Source of the DNA: URNF01 sp045594105
GTDB lineage: Bacteria; Bacillota; Clostridia; Oscillospirales; Acutalibacteraceae
Length of the DNA stretch: 12,758 nucleotides
Direction: 5' to 3'
Assembly: GCA_045594105.1 (NCBI GenBank)
Contig: JAZNXY010000087.1
Coordinates: forward strand, 1 to 12,758
The position numbers and the translations under genes were made by a program. The notes under the pieces are model-generated. The model made no database searches and was not told the origin of the DNA. It saw only the letters and a program-made list of their open reading frames with translations. Below, one piece after another: positions 1 through 6,850 of this stretch; positions within the stretch are counted from its first letter, which is position 1; each line of letters starts with the position of its first letter.

Positions 1-1
1 T

Positions 2-589
2 ACGTTTGTGACATATAACGCCAATATGCGGTCATTGGTTGTAGATAAACTGAACACCTGTGAATTGGTGGTATTTAATCGCTATACCACAGCGGTCGAT
101 AAGATGACCTTGCATAAAATTGTACGGGGTACCAGCCGCCGTGCAGATATTGCGTACGAATCACCCACAGGCGATGTGGAATACGATGATATCGAGGATC
201 CGTTGCCCTTTGATATTAACGCACCGATTATTATTGTTGAAGATGACGATTATGCGCTCTGGTACAGAGACCTTGGTGAAAATATGGAGAGTTATGCAGG
301 TAAAGTGGTCTCCTTTAAGGGCTCTGTGGTTACAGAAAAAGCGTTGTCGGATAATGGCTTTATTATCGGCAGGGATGTTATGACCTGTTGTGCAGACGAC
401 ATTATGTATGCCGGTTTGGTAGCATACGGTGATATGCCGCTGCCTGTAAAGGAACGTGGTTGGGTAAAGATTACCGCAACACTACAGTTGCAGGAGCATC
501 CGATGTATGCACGGCGTGGTCCGGTGCTGGCTGTTACGGAAATAACAGCTTGTGAACCGCCCGCAAAGGAAGTCGCAACCTTCTTTTAA
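2..589 (+). CDS. G3E/CobW-type GTPase with C-terminal TIGR03943-like domain (partial, 5' end missing)
   Basis: The frame is open to the left edge, so the 195 residues seen are the C-terminal part of a longer protein; the GTG at position 8 is not a credible start. The first ~75 residues resemble the end of the G-domain of CobW/G3E-family proteins (metal- or cofactor-handling GTPases), with the stretch MRSLVVDKLNTCELVVFNR. The usual guanine-specificity NKxD motif is replaced by FNRYTT. An acidic linker follows (VEYDDIEDPLPFD), then DDDYALWYRDLGENM. From about residue 100 there is a small beta-rich domain with GRDVMTCCADD, similar to the double-cysteine segment of TIGR03943/YcgQ-type proteins. 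Walker A and the switch regions lie outside the window. It is followed 19 bases later by the lipid kinase gene. The two-domain call is by recall of family patterns; substrate and metal are unknown. Confidence 0.7.
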   Translation, partial: TFVTYNANMRSLVVDKLNTCELVVFNRYTTAVDKMTLHKIVRGTSRRADIAYESPTGDVEYDDIEDPLPFDINAPIIIVEDDDYALWYRDLGENMESYAGKVVSFKGSVVTEKALSDNGFIIGRDVMTCCADDIMYAGLVAYGDMPLPVKERGWVKITATLQLQEHPMYARRGPVLAVTEITACEPPAKEVATFF

Positions 590-608
590 TGAAAACTAAT
601 GGAAATGA

Positions 609-1499
609 GTGAAAACGGTGAAACGTGTTCTTGTAATTATGAATCCGAATGCGGGCCAAAAACGTGGGAAGCGATATTTGGCAGACATTCTGGAGGTTTT
701 CCGTAAAAATGAATATGTTACGACCGTTATGCTGACCGTTGAGCAGGGCGATGCCGTTACCTTGGTCAAAGAGCATGGACAAGGTATGGATTTGATTGTG
801 TGTATCGGCGGTGACGGCACCTTTAATGAGGTGGTCAACGGCGTTTTGGAAGCGAAGCTATTCACACCGATCGGATATATACCTGCCGGCAGTACCAATG
901 ATTTTGCAAACAGCTTAAAGCTGCCGAAAAACATGGTGAAGGCGGCAACACAAATTGTAGAAGGTACACCCAGAACCATTGATATCGGCAGATTTGATGA
1001 CCGCTATTTTTCCTATGTCGCATCCTTCGGTGCTTTTACAAAGGTGTCTTATGCCACACCCCAAAACGTTAAAAATGCTTTGGGTCACCTGGCATATATT
1101 CTGGAAGGGGTCAAGGATATCCCGTCAATTCGTCCTTTGCATTTACGTTTTGAAATGCCCGACGAAGTGATTGAAGGTGACTACCTTTTCGGTGCCATCA
1201 GCAATTCTACTTCGGTCGGCGGTATTTTAACATTAAATCCCGATGTTGTGGATATGAATGACGGCAAGTTTGAACTGTTGCTCATTAAAGCACCGAACAC
1301 GATTGTGGAGCTGAACGATATTATCCTGGCTCTGACTACGCAAAATTACGATTATCCGTCTATCACCTTCGCTTCGGCTTCGGAAATGACGGTATATGCT
1401 TTGCCGGATATGGACTGGACTTTGGACGGCGAATGGGAAGCGGGTAAAGAGAAGTTGGAAGTTTCTAACCTGCACAGTGCTATACGGCTGATTATGTGA
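609..1499 (+). CDS. Diacylglycerol kinase family lipid kinase (YegS/BmrU/DagK type)
   Basis: A 296-residue protein, close to the usual ~300 for bacterial soluble lipid kinases that phosphorylate diacylglycerol or related lipids with ATP at the membrane face. Visible motifs are the N-terminal strand VLVIMNPNAGQKRGKR, the nucleotide-binding GGDGT (residues 67-71) followed by FNEVVNG, and PAGSTNDFA (92-100), the counterpart of the family GTxNDFAR motif. The C-terminal half is the beta-sandwich domain ending DWTLDGEWEAGKEKLEV. The start is uncertain. GTG at 609 has only a weak GGAA close upstream; GTG at 618, in the same frame, has GAAATGAG at a better distance. The gene lies between the GTPase and pyridoxal kinase genes with short gaps, so a shared transcript is likely. 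DagK in Gram-positives recycles diacylglycerol from lipoteichoic acid synthesis; whether this copy does so cannot be told from sequence. Confidence 0.9.
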   Translation: MKTVKRVLVIMNPNAGQKRGKRYLADILEVFRKNEYVTTVMLTVEQGDAVTLVKEHGQGMDLIVCIGGDGTFNEVVNGVLEAKLFTPIGYIPAGSTNDFANSLKLPKNMVKAATQIVEGTPRTIDIGRFDDRYFSYVASFGAFTKVSYATPQNVKNALGHLAYILEGVKDIPSIRPLHLRFEMPDEVIEGDYLFGAISNSTSVGGILTLNPDVVDMNDGKFELLLIKAPNTIVELNDIILALTTQNYDYPSITFASASEMTVYALPDMDWTLDGEWEAGKEKLEVSNLHSAIRLIM

Positions 1500-1513
1500 T
1501 AGGGGGGTGCCCT

Positions 1514-2344
1514 GTGAAAAGAATTGTAACGATACAGGATATTTCCTGCGTTGGTAAGTGCTCACTGACGGTGGCACTGCCGATTATTTCTGCCTGCGGT
1601 GTAGAAACCGCGGTGATTCCGACGGCGGTGCTGTCGGTACATACAGCTTTTCCGCATTTTTCTTTTTATGATTTGACAAAAGAAATGCTGCCGACAGTCA
1701 AAGACTGGCAGCAGCATAACATGACATTTGATGCAATTTATACGGGCTATTTGGGCTCTGCGGAGCAGATTGAGCACGTGGTGGAAATCGTGGACACGTT
1801 TGCGACACCGCAAACACTTGTGCTGGTAGACCCCGTAATGGGCGATAACGGTAAGCTGTATACCGGCTTTACACCCGCATTCGCAGAAAAAATGGCGGCA
1901 CTTTGCCGAAAAGCAGATGTGATTGTACCGAATCTGACCGAAGCGACTGCACTGTTAGGGTTGCCGTATCCGGAAGCATATGACGAATCCTATTTGAAGG
2001 ATATTGCGTTTCGCTTGTCTGCGTTTGGTGTGAAGCAAGCGGTGTTGACCGGTGTGACATTGGATGACGGTACGATAGGTGTTTTGGCGTACGATTGTAC
2101 AAAAGACGCATACATTCGTTACGGCACACCCCGTGTGTCTCGTGTATTCCACGGAACAGGGGATACCTTCGCTTCGGCTTTGACCGGTGCTTTGATACGG
2201 GAAATGCCGCTTGACCGTGCGTTAAAGCTTGCCGTGGATTTCACGGCGTTGTCCATCGAAAAAACCGAAAATGATCCGTCTGCAAACTGGTACGGTGTCA
2301 ATTTCGAACAGGCATTGCCGTGGCTGATTGAGCAGTTTAAGTAA
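1514..2344 (+). CDS. Pyridoxal/pyridoxamine kinase (PdxK/PdxY-like)
   Basis: A 276-residue ribokinase-fold enzyme expected to phosphorylate pyridoxal, pyridoxine or pyridoxamine in the vitamin B6 salvage route to PLP. The N-terminus KRIVTIQDISCVGKCSLT carries the substrate-pocket pattern of PdxY-like kinases. VDPVMGD (105-111) is the family ATP/Mg segment, and GTGD (214-217) is the anion hole with the catalytic aspartate D217. I chose GTG at 1514 because AGGGGGG (1501-1507) sits just ahead of it. A GTG at 1496 in the same frame overlaps the stop of the lipid kinase and lacks such a site. The 14-base gap from the upstream stop indicates an operon. Its 3' end overlaps the convergent pseudouridine synthase gene by 8 bases, and no intrinsic terminator is visible at this junction. 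Members of this family in Firmicutes are sometimes labelled hydroxymethylpyrimidine kinases, so the exact substrate is not certain. Confidence 0.88.
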   Translation: MKRIVTIQDISCVGKCSLTVALPIISACGVETAVIPTAVLSVHTAFPHFSFYDLTKEMLPTVKDWQQHNMTFDAIYTGYLGSAEQIEHVVEIVDTFATPQTLVLVDPVMGDNGKLYTGFTPAFAEKMAALCRKADVIVPNLTEATALLGLPYPEAYDESYLKDIAFRLSAFGVKQAVLTGVTLDDGTIGVLAYDCTKDAYIRYGTPRVSRVFHGTGDTFASALTGALIREMPLDRALKLAVDFTALSIEKTENDPSANWYGVNFEQALPWLIEQFK

Positions 2345-3302
2345 TTTTTCCTTGCTTGAAATCCTCTGCAAAGGAAATGTTTTCTAAGGTAAACTCTTTG
2401 CCGTTTAAGTATTCCAACTCTTCTGCGGGGGTGGAGAAATCAAAATGCAGGCGGTAGGAGCATAACTGCTGTTTAGAGTAACCGGTTCCTTTATTTAAGG
2501 CATTGGTGCCGTATTTGCCATCGCCGAGCAGGGGGTGGCCGATGGATGCCAGGTGTGCACGTATTTGGTGTGTACGTCCTGTCAGCAGTTCGATTTCAAG
2601 TAAGGAGTATTTTCCGTTTTCAGCCAAAACGGTGTATTTAGTGGAAATCTGACGAGCACCCATACGTGCGTTTTCTGAAATGTATACACGGTTTTGTTGC
2701 TCGTTTTTTTCAAGAAATCCTTCTAAAATATCGCTTTTTCTTTCAAAAGTGCCATGCACGATGCAAAGATAGTATTTGTGCAGCTCCCGTCGCTTCATTT
2801 TTTCGTTAAGTATACGGAGCGCAACAGCATTTTTTGCGGAGATGACGATGCCGCTTGTGTTGCGGTCGATACGGTTGACAAGTGCTGGTGTAAAGCTATT
2901 TTCCTTGTCGGGATCGTATTCGCCTTTTTCGAATAAATACCGCTGGATGCGCATAATCAGCGTGTCACGATATTCATTTTCATCGGGATGCACCAATAAG
3001 CCGGCAGGTTTATTGGCCAATAGGATGTTGTCATCTTCATAAACGATGTCAAGAGACTTGCCGGCTGTCATAAAATCGGGCGTGCCGCTGCTTTCTGACA
3101 GCACATCGTCTTTCAAATAAACGGTAATGACGTCTCCGACCTGTACACGGGTGGAGATTTCACAGCGTTTACCGTTGATTTTTATGTTTTTGGTGCGAAT
3201 GGCTTTGTACATAAGAGATGTCGGCAATTCGCGGAAGGTTTTGGTCAACAGCTTATCTAGGCGTTGGCCTGCATCATTTGCATTTACGATGATACTTTTC
3301 AC
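2337..3302 (-). CDS. RluA-family 23S rRNA pseudouridine synthase (S4 + catalytic domain)
   Basis: A 321-residue protein of the RluA/RluC/RluD family, which converts specific uridines of large-subunit rRNA to pseudouridine. Residues ~13-60 form an S4 RNA-binding domain (QRLDKLLTKTF, then KNIKINGKRCEI and VQVGDVITVYL). The catalytic domain begins near residue 85 with DIVYEDDNILLANKPAGLLVHP. The catalytic motif is VNRIDRNTSG, with the catalytic aspartate at D146 (family form HRLDxxTSG; Asn here in place of His). GRTHQIRAHLASIGHPLLGDGKYG follows, typical of the family. The start is GTG at 3302, with AGAGG about 9 bases upstream. N-terminal S4 plus this motif set fits RluC/RluD-like members better than RluA itself; the modified position cannot be assigned. 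The gene converges on the pyridoxal kinase gene and diverges from radC. Confidence 0.92.
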   Translation of the reverse strand: MKSIIVNANDAGQRLDKLLTKTFRELPTSLMYKAIRTKNIKINGKRCEISTRVQVGDVITVYLKDDVLSESSGTPDFMTAGKSLDIVYEDDNILLANKPAGLLVHPDENEYRDTLIMRIQRYLFEKGEYDPDKENSFTPALVNRIDRNTSGIVISAKNAVALRILNEKMKRRELHKYYLCIVHGTFERKSDILEGFLEKNEQQNRVYISENARMGARQISTKYTVLAENGKYSLLEIELLTGRTHQIRAHLASIGHPLLGDGKYGTNALNKGTGYSKQQLCSYRLHFDFSTPAEELEYLNGKEFTLENISFAEDFKQGKIT

Positions 3303-3336
3303 AAAGGTTACCTCTTTAACTGAGAATTACTGTGTT

Positions 3337-3366
3337 ATTGTATCATACTTTTCTTCAAAATACAAA
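3337..3366. promoter_or_regulatory. Candidate overlapping divergent promoters for rluA-like and radC-like genes
   Basis: On the plus strand, TTGTAT (3338-3343) and TACAAA (3361-3366) are 17 bases apart, leading to radC at 3389. On the minus strand, TTGTAT (3365-3360) and TACAAT (3342-3337) are also 17 bases apart, leading to the pseudouridine synthase gene at 3302. The two -35/-10 pairs occupy the same DNA because TTGTAT and ATACAA form an inverted repeat. The -35 boxes match consensus poorly (TTG only), so this is a tentative call. An operator for a dimeric repressor would look the same. Confidence 0.4.
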
Positions 3367-3388
3367 CATTTAATTTAGGGAGAGAAAT

Positions 3389-4144
3389 ATGGGAACGGAA
3401 AAGAAATCGACGCCAAAGAAGGAGAATATGCATAGTGGACACCGTCAACGGGTAAAAGAGCGTTTTATGAATGAAGGCCTTGAAAGCTTTGAACCGCATC
3501 AGGTGTTGGAAATGCTGTTATTCTTTGGTGTGCATATGAAGGATACCAATGAACTGGCACATCGGCTTCTGGATGCTTTCGGCAGTCTGTATCGTGTCTT
3601 AGAGGCCTCTTTTGAAGATTTGCGACAGGTGGAAGGTGTTACGGATAACGTAGCAACCCTCATTTGTTTTTCGGGGCAGCTGGTAAAGCGGTATTGGGTA
3701 GATCGTTGCGATATCGGTACAATTCTGGATACCAGTCAAAAGATCGGTGAGTATTTCAAATATCGTTTTGCGGGCGATCAGGAAGAACGTGTTTTATTGA
3801 TGTCGCTGGACAATCGCAAAAAGCTGTTGAATTGCACCTGTATTGCGAAGGGAAGCGTTAATGCCGCTGACATCAATGTGCGGCTGGCAATCAAGCAGGC
3901 ACTGAAAGACAATGCAACGCTGGTTGCTCTGGCACATAATCATCCCAACGGGCACGCATATCCGTCTACCATAGATATTCGTACGACCGAGGTGTTTGCG
4001 AAAGCATTTGCGGTGCTGGATATTCATCTCATTGATCATATCGTTGTTTCGGAGGATGATTTTATATCCATGGCAGAAACACAGCAGCTGGCCGCTTTGT
4101 TTGGCAGTAGACGGTGTCTGACAAACGACGGAACCGCCGATTAA
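3389..4144 (+). CDS. radC: RadC/JAMM-domain protein
   Basis: A 251-residue protein with a RadC layout. The N-terminal region is predicted to contain helix-hairpin-helix-like segments (residues ~35-95, HQVLEMLLFF through VEGVTDNVATLI), and a JAB/MPN metalloprotease-fold domain follows. The metal-site signature is complete: H183-x-H185 then S193 and D196 (HNHPNGHAYPSTID), matching HxHx7SxxD, with candidate glutamates at 132-133 in QEERVLLMSLD. The usual HNHPSG is HNHPNG here. The start ATG at 3389 has AGGGAGAG (3377-3384) at good spacing. RadC was named for a DNA repair phenotype that later work did not support. Its real role is unknown; relatives occur with mobile elements and competence genes, but no such neighbours are present here. 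The following gene has its own promoter. Confidence 0.88.
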   Translation: MGTEKKSTPKKENMHSGHRQRVKERFMNEGLESFEPHQVLEMLLFFGVHMKDTNELAHRLLDAFGSLYRVLEASFEDLRQVEGVTDNVATLICFSGQLVKRYWVDRCDIGTILDTSQKIGEYFKYRFAGDQEERVLLMSLDNRKKLLNCTCIAKGSVNAADINVRLAIKQALKDNATLVALAHNHPNGHAYPSTIDIRTTEVFAKAFAVLDIHLIDHIVVSEDDFISMAETQQLAALFGSRRCLTNDGTAD

Positions 4145-4158
4145 ATGCTGTTTTCTTC

Positions 4159-4187
4159 TTTACAATCAAATGCCAAAGTGATAAAAT
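4159..4187 (+). promoter_or_regulatory. Sigma-A-type promoter for nfnAB
   Basis: TTTACA (4159-4164) and TAAAAT (4182-4187) are separated by exactly 17 bases, each one mismatch from consensus. Transcription would start near 4194, just upstream of the AAAGGAG ribosome binding site (4200-4206) and the nfnA ATG at 4215. No terminator is visible between radC and this promoter, so some read-through from radC is possible. Confidence 0.7.
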
Positions 4188-4214
4188 ATGTCAAAATCCC
4201 AAAGGAGTTTTTGA

Positions 4215-5057
4215 ATGTTTACTATAGTAAAAAAAGAAGTGTTAAATCCGACTGTTGTATTAATGGATATTTTAGCACCTGCAGTTGCAAAAAAAGCAAA
4301 TCCGGGGCAGTTTATTATACTGCGTGTGGATGGTAACGGAGAGCGTATTCCTTTAACCATTGCCGATTATAATGCGGAAAAGGGAACGGTTACCATCATT
4401 TTTCAGATTGTTGGTGCAACAACAGAAAAACTGGGTCATCTCAACGAAGGGGATACCCTGCATGATTTTGTAGGTCCTCTCGGTCGTGCAACCGAAACCG
4501 CAGGTAAAAAGAAGGTGGCTGTTGTCGGCGGCGGTGTCGGCTGTGCTATCGCACTTCCTGTTGCGAAAAAGTTTCATGCACAGGGAACAGAGGTACATGC
4601 CATTATTGGTTTCCGTTCCAAGGATTTGGTGATTCTGGAGAAGGAATTTCTTGAAAACAGCGATAAGCTGTTCTTGATGAGTGATGATGGCTCCTGTGGC
4701 GAAAAAGGTCTTGTCACCGACGCCTTGAAACGCCTTATCAAAAGCGGCGAACAGTATGACGAGGTGATTACTATCGGGCCGCTGATCATGATGAAATTTG
4801 TATGCGCCCTTACCAAACAATATGGTATTAAAACCGTTGTCAGTATGAACCCTGTGATGATTGATGGTACAGGTATGTGTGGTGGTTGCCGCTTGACTGT
4901 GGGTGGCGAAACCAAGTTTGCTTGTGTTGACGGTCCGGAGTTTGACGGTCATTTGATAGATTTTGACGAAGCAATGGCAAGAGGCGGTATGTACCGAGCT
5001 CTCGAACGCCACAAACACGAAGAAACCTGTAATCTCTTCAAAAAGGAGGTGCAGTAA
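4215..5057 (+). CDS. nfnA: NADH-dependent ferredoxin:NADP+ oxidoreductase, small subunit (NfnA; sulfide dehydrogenase beta-like)
   Basis: A 280-residue flavoprotein of the ferredoxin-NADP reductase/dihydroorotate dehydrogenase electron-transfer family. The N-terminal FAD-binding barrel has PGQFIILRVDGNGERIPLTIAD (RxPLTI flavin motif). The NAD-binding fold begins at VAVVGGGVGCAIALPVAK. The C-terminal [2Fe-2S] region has D217-GTGM-C222-GG-C225 and C237 in ACVDGPEF. That is one aspartate plus three cysteines, the ligand set reported for NfnA. It pairs with the next gene, whose GTG lies one base after this stop. The complex couples NADH and reduced ferredoxin oxidation to NADPH formation by flavin-based electron bifurcation in the cytoplasm, balancing NAD(H), NADP(H) and ferredoxin pools in fermenting anaerobes. 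The start ATG at 4215 has AAAGGAG upstream. Nomenclature differs between authors (NfnA/NfnS). Confidence 0.92.
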   Translation: MFTIVKKEVLNPTVVLMDILAPAVAKKANPGQFIILRVDGNGERIPLTIADYNAEKGTVTIIFQIVGATTEKLGHLNEGDTLHDFVGPLGRATETAGKKKVAVVGGGVGCAIALPVAKKFHAQGTEVHAIIGFRSKDLVILEKEFLENSDKLFLMSDDGSCGEKGLVTDALKRLIKSGEQYDEVITIGPLIMMKFVCALTKQYGIKTVVSMNPVMIDGTGMCGGCRLTVGGETKFACVDGPEFDGHLIDFDEAMARGGMYRALERHKHEETCNLFKKEVQ

Positions 5058-5058
5058 C

Positions 5059-6450
5059 GTGCCGAATATGTCATTAAAGAAAAATGAAATGCCTATGCAG
5101 GCACCTGAGGTACGTTGCCATAACTTTGAAGAGGTAACCTACGGGTATTCCGCTGAACAGGCAATCGACGAAGCCAAACGTTGCCTTAACTGTAAAAACC
5201 CGGTTTGCGTTACGGGCTGTCCCGTGCAAATTGATATTCCCGCATTTATTAAAAAGGTAGCAGAAGGCGATTTTGAGGGTGCGTATGCGGTGATTGCCGC
5301 CTCGAGCTCGTTGCCTGCTGTTTGCGGTCGTGTATGTCCTCAGGAGAATCAATGTGAAGGCAAGTGTGTGCGTGGTATTAAGGGTGAACCCGTTGCCATC
5401 GGTCGTCTGGAACGGTTTGTGGCGGATTATCATAATGCTAACAGCAAACAAACGGTAGAAAAACCCCAACAAAACGGTCATCGTGTGGCGGTAATCGGTT
5501 CGGGCCCTGCCGGTCTTACCTGTGCCGGAGATCTTGCAAAACGCGGATATGCCGTTACCGTGTTTGAAGCTTTACATATCGCAGGCGGTGTGTTGGTGTA
5601 CGGTATTCCCGAGTTTCGTTTGCCGAAGAGCATTGTGCAAAAGGAAATCGACGGTTTAAAACTACTGGGTGTGGAAATCGCTACAAACGTAGTGGTTGGC
5701 CGTACCATTTCTATTGATGAATTATTGCACGAAGAGGGTTTTGAGGCGGTATTTATCGGCTCCGGTGCGGGATTGCCTCGTTTTATGAATATCCCGGGCG
5801 AAAACCTCAAGGGTGTATATTCCGCTAACGAATTTTTAACCCGTGTAAACCTTATGAAAGCGTATCTGCCTGAAAGCGATACGCCTATCCAGAAAGCCAA
5901 GCGGGCTGTGGTTGTTGGTGGCGGTAACGTGGCAATGGATGCTGCTCGCAGCGCTTTGCGTTTGGGAGCAGAGGAAGTATCTATTGTGTATCGTCGTTCT
6001 ATGGAAGAATTGCCGGCACGAAAGGAAGAGGTAGAGCACGCTGAAGAAGAAGGCGTAAAGTTCGTTCTTCTGACCAATCCCACCGAGGTTTTAGGCGATG
6101 AGAACGGTCAAGTATGTGCTGTTCGTTGCGTACAGATGGAATTGGGCGAGCCGGATGCTTCCGGCAGACGCCGCCCTGTAGAGAAGGCGGACTCCGCATT
6201 TGAAATACCGTGCGATTGTGTGATTATGTCTATCGGTACTTCGCCGAATCCACTGATTAAATCTACCACAGAGGGATTGGATACCCAAAAATGGGGCGGT
6301 ATTATCGCAGATGAGGAAACGGGTCTTACCTCTATCGAAGGTGTATATGCAGGCGGGGACGCCGTAACAGGTGCCGCAACCGTTATTTTGGCGATGGGTG
6401 CAGGGAAAGCATCTGCTGCCGCTATAGACGAGTTTTTACGCAGTAAATAA
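5059..6450 (+). CDS. nfnB: NADH-dependent ferredoxin:NADP+ oxidoreductase, large subunit (NfnB; GltA-like)
   Basis: A 463-residue protein of the glutamate synthase small-subunit-like family (databases often call it homotetrameric NADPH glutamate synthase). Eight cysteines for two [4Fe-4S] clusters are present: C42, C45, C50, C54 (RCLNCKNPVCVTGCP) and C89, C93, C99, C103 (CGRVCPQENQCEGKC). The FAD-binding motif GSGPAGL starts at residue 147, and a second dinucleotide fold, GGGNVAMDAARSALRLG, starts at 287. The C-terminus has the FAD motif GVYAGGDAVTGAATVILAMGAG. I chose GTG at 5059 because AAGGAGGT (5043-5050) lies 8 bases ahead. The frame is open further upstream to 4963, but that part overlaps nfnA and has no family similarity. 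No large GltB-type synthase gene is adjacent. With the nfnA partner, this points to the bifurcating transhydrogenase rather than glutamate synthesis. Confidence 0.92.
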   Translation: MPNMSLKKNEMPMQAPEVRCHNFEEVTYGYSAEQAIDEAKRCLNCKNPVCVTGCPVQIDIPAFIKKVAEGDFEGAYAVIAASSSLPAVCGRVCPQENQCEGKCVRGIKGEPVAIGRLERFVADYHNANSKQTVEKPQQNGHRVAVIGSGPAGLTCAGDLAKRGYAVTVFEALHIAGGVLVYGIPEFRLPKSIVQKEIDGLKLLGVEIATNVVVGRTISIDELLHEEGFEAVFIGSGAGLPRFMNIPGENLKGVYSANEFLTRVNLMKAYLPESDTPIQKAKRAVVVGGGNVAMDAARSALRLGAEEVSIVYRRSMEELPARKEEVEHAEEEGVKFVLLTNPTEVLGDENGQVCAVRCVQMELGEPDASGRRRPVEKADSAFEIPCDCVIMSIGTSPNPLIKSTTEGLDTQKWGGIIADEETGLTSIEGVYAGGDAVTGAATVILAMGAGKASAAAIDEFLRSK

Positions 6451-6453
6451 AAG

Positions 6454-6488
6454 AAAGAAGCGTTGGTCTGATTGACCAACGCTTCTTT
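6454..6488. terminator. Bidirectional intrinsic terminator between nfnB and abrB-like gene
   Basis: A perfect 15-bp inverted repeat (6454-6468 AAAGAAGCGTTGGTC with 6474-6488) has a 5-base loop. It ends in CTTCTTT on the plus strand and runs into TTTCTTTTATTT on the minus strand. It starts 3 bases after the nfnB stop, and its right arm reaches into the abrB-like stop codon, so one hairpin can end both convergent genes. Confidence 0.9.
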
Positions 6489-6732
6489 ATGCTTTTTCGG
6501 CTATTTCCTTGGCACAGGAGGGGCAAATGTTATGTCCCTTGAAGGTGGAAACGTCACGTGCATTGCCGCAAAAAATGCAGCAGGGTTGATATTTTTTTAA
6601 CAGAATCATACCGTCCTCGGTAAAGATTTCGAGGGAATCGTTGTCCTTTATATCCAGCATAGTACGTGTTTCCTTCGGAATGGTAATTCTGCCAAGCTCA
6701 TCAATTCTGCGAACGATACCGGTGGATTTCAT
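6487..6732 (-). CDS. AbrB/SpoVT-family transition-state-type regulator with C-terminal zinc ribbon
   Basis: An 81-residue protein. Residues 1-47 are a swapped-hairpin AbrB DNA-binding domain (MKSTGIVRRIDELGRITIPKE, then LEIFTEDGMILLKKY), nearly identical in pattern to Bacillus AbrB and Abh. The C-terminal part differs: C52-x2-C55 and C70-x2-C73 form a probable four-cysteine zinc ribbon in place of the AbrB multimerisation domain. ATG at 6732 was chosen because AGGAG lies 8 bases upstream and the AbrB domain begins exactly there; a TTG 18 bases further out is an artefact. AbrB proteins bind AT-rich DNA as dimers or tetramers and repress post-exponential genes. The targets of this zinc-ribbon type are not known to me, and autoregulation at its own AT-rich leader is plausible. 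Transcription comes from a consensus promoter at 6771-6798 and ends at the shared hairpin. Confidence 0.88.
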   Translation of the reverse strand: MKSTGIVRRIDELGRITIPKETRTMLDIKDNDSLEIFTEDGMILLKKYQPCCIFCGNARDVSTFKGHNICPSCAKEIAEKA

Positions 6733-6770
6733 AGTCACATCTCCTGCCAATTTTTTGCAATTTTTCCTAT

Positions 6771-6798
6771 ATTATACCATTTTTCGCAAAGATGTCAA
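6771..6798 (-). promoter_or_regulatory. Consensus extended -10 promoter of the abrB-like gene
   Basis: On the minus strand, TTGACA (6798-6793) and TATAAT (6776-6771) are both perfect matches with a 16-base spacer, and TGG precedes the -10 (extended -10). It is the strongest promoter in the window by inspection. It predicts a start near 6764 and a leader of about 30 bases rich in T and A. The -35 lies directly beside the T-tract of the upstream terminator. Confidence 0.85.
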
Positions 6799-6835
6799 AT
6801 AAAAAAGGTACAGGCACGGCATTTGCCGTGCCTGT
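6799..6835 (-). terminator. Intrinsic terminator of the 36-residue mini-protein gene
   Basis: An 11-bp perfect GC-rich stem (6810-6820 with 6825-6835) has an ATTT loop (AAAT on the minus strand). On the minus strand it is followed by ACC and then TTTTTTATTT. It lies 15 bases downstream of the mini-protein stop codon and separates that gene from the abrB-like promoter. Confidence 0.88.
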
Positions 6836-6850
6836 GAAGGTTATAGGGAA

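Noticed and set aside
1365..2180. A 16-base exact repeat (ACCTTCGCTTCGGCTT) at 1365-1380 and 2165-2180.
   Set aside because: In both places it encodes TFASA in unrelated kinases with the genome's preferred codons; chance is a sufficient explanation and no further copies were seen.
2325..2420. Possible terminator at the pyridoxal kinase/rluA-like convergent junction (TTTAAG with CTTGAA).
   Set aside because: Only six weak AT-rich pairs with a G-T mismatch, a long loop, and the T-run inside the loop rather than after the stem.
4353..5018. A 221-codon open frame on the minus strand inside nfnA.
   Set aside because: It lies wholly over a gene with full family motifs, has no ribosome binding site at a credible start, and its predicted residues show no domain pattern. 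It is a codon-bias shadow, as are the long minus-strand frames at 5478-6083 and 7525-8040.
4963..5058. N-terminal extension of NfnB starting at 4963.
   Set aside because: The extra 32 residues overlap nfnA, show no similarity to the family N-terminus, and the GTG at 5059 has an excellent ribosome binding site.
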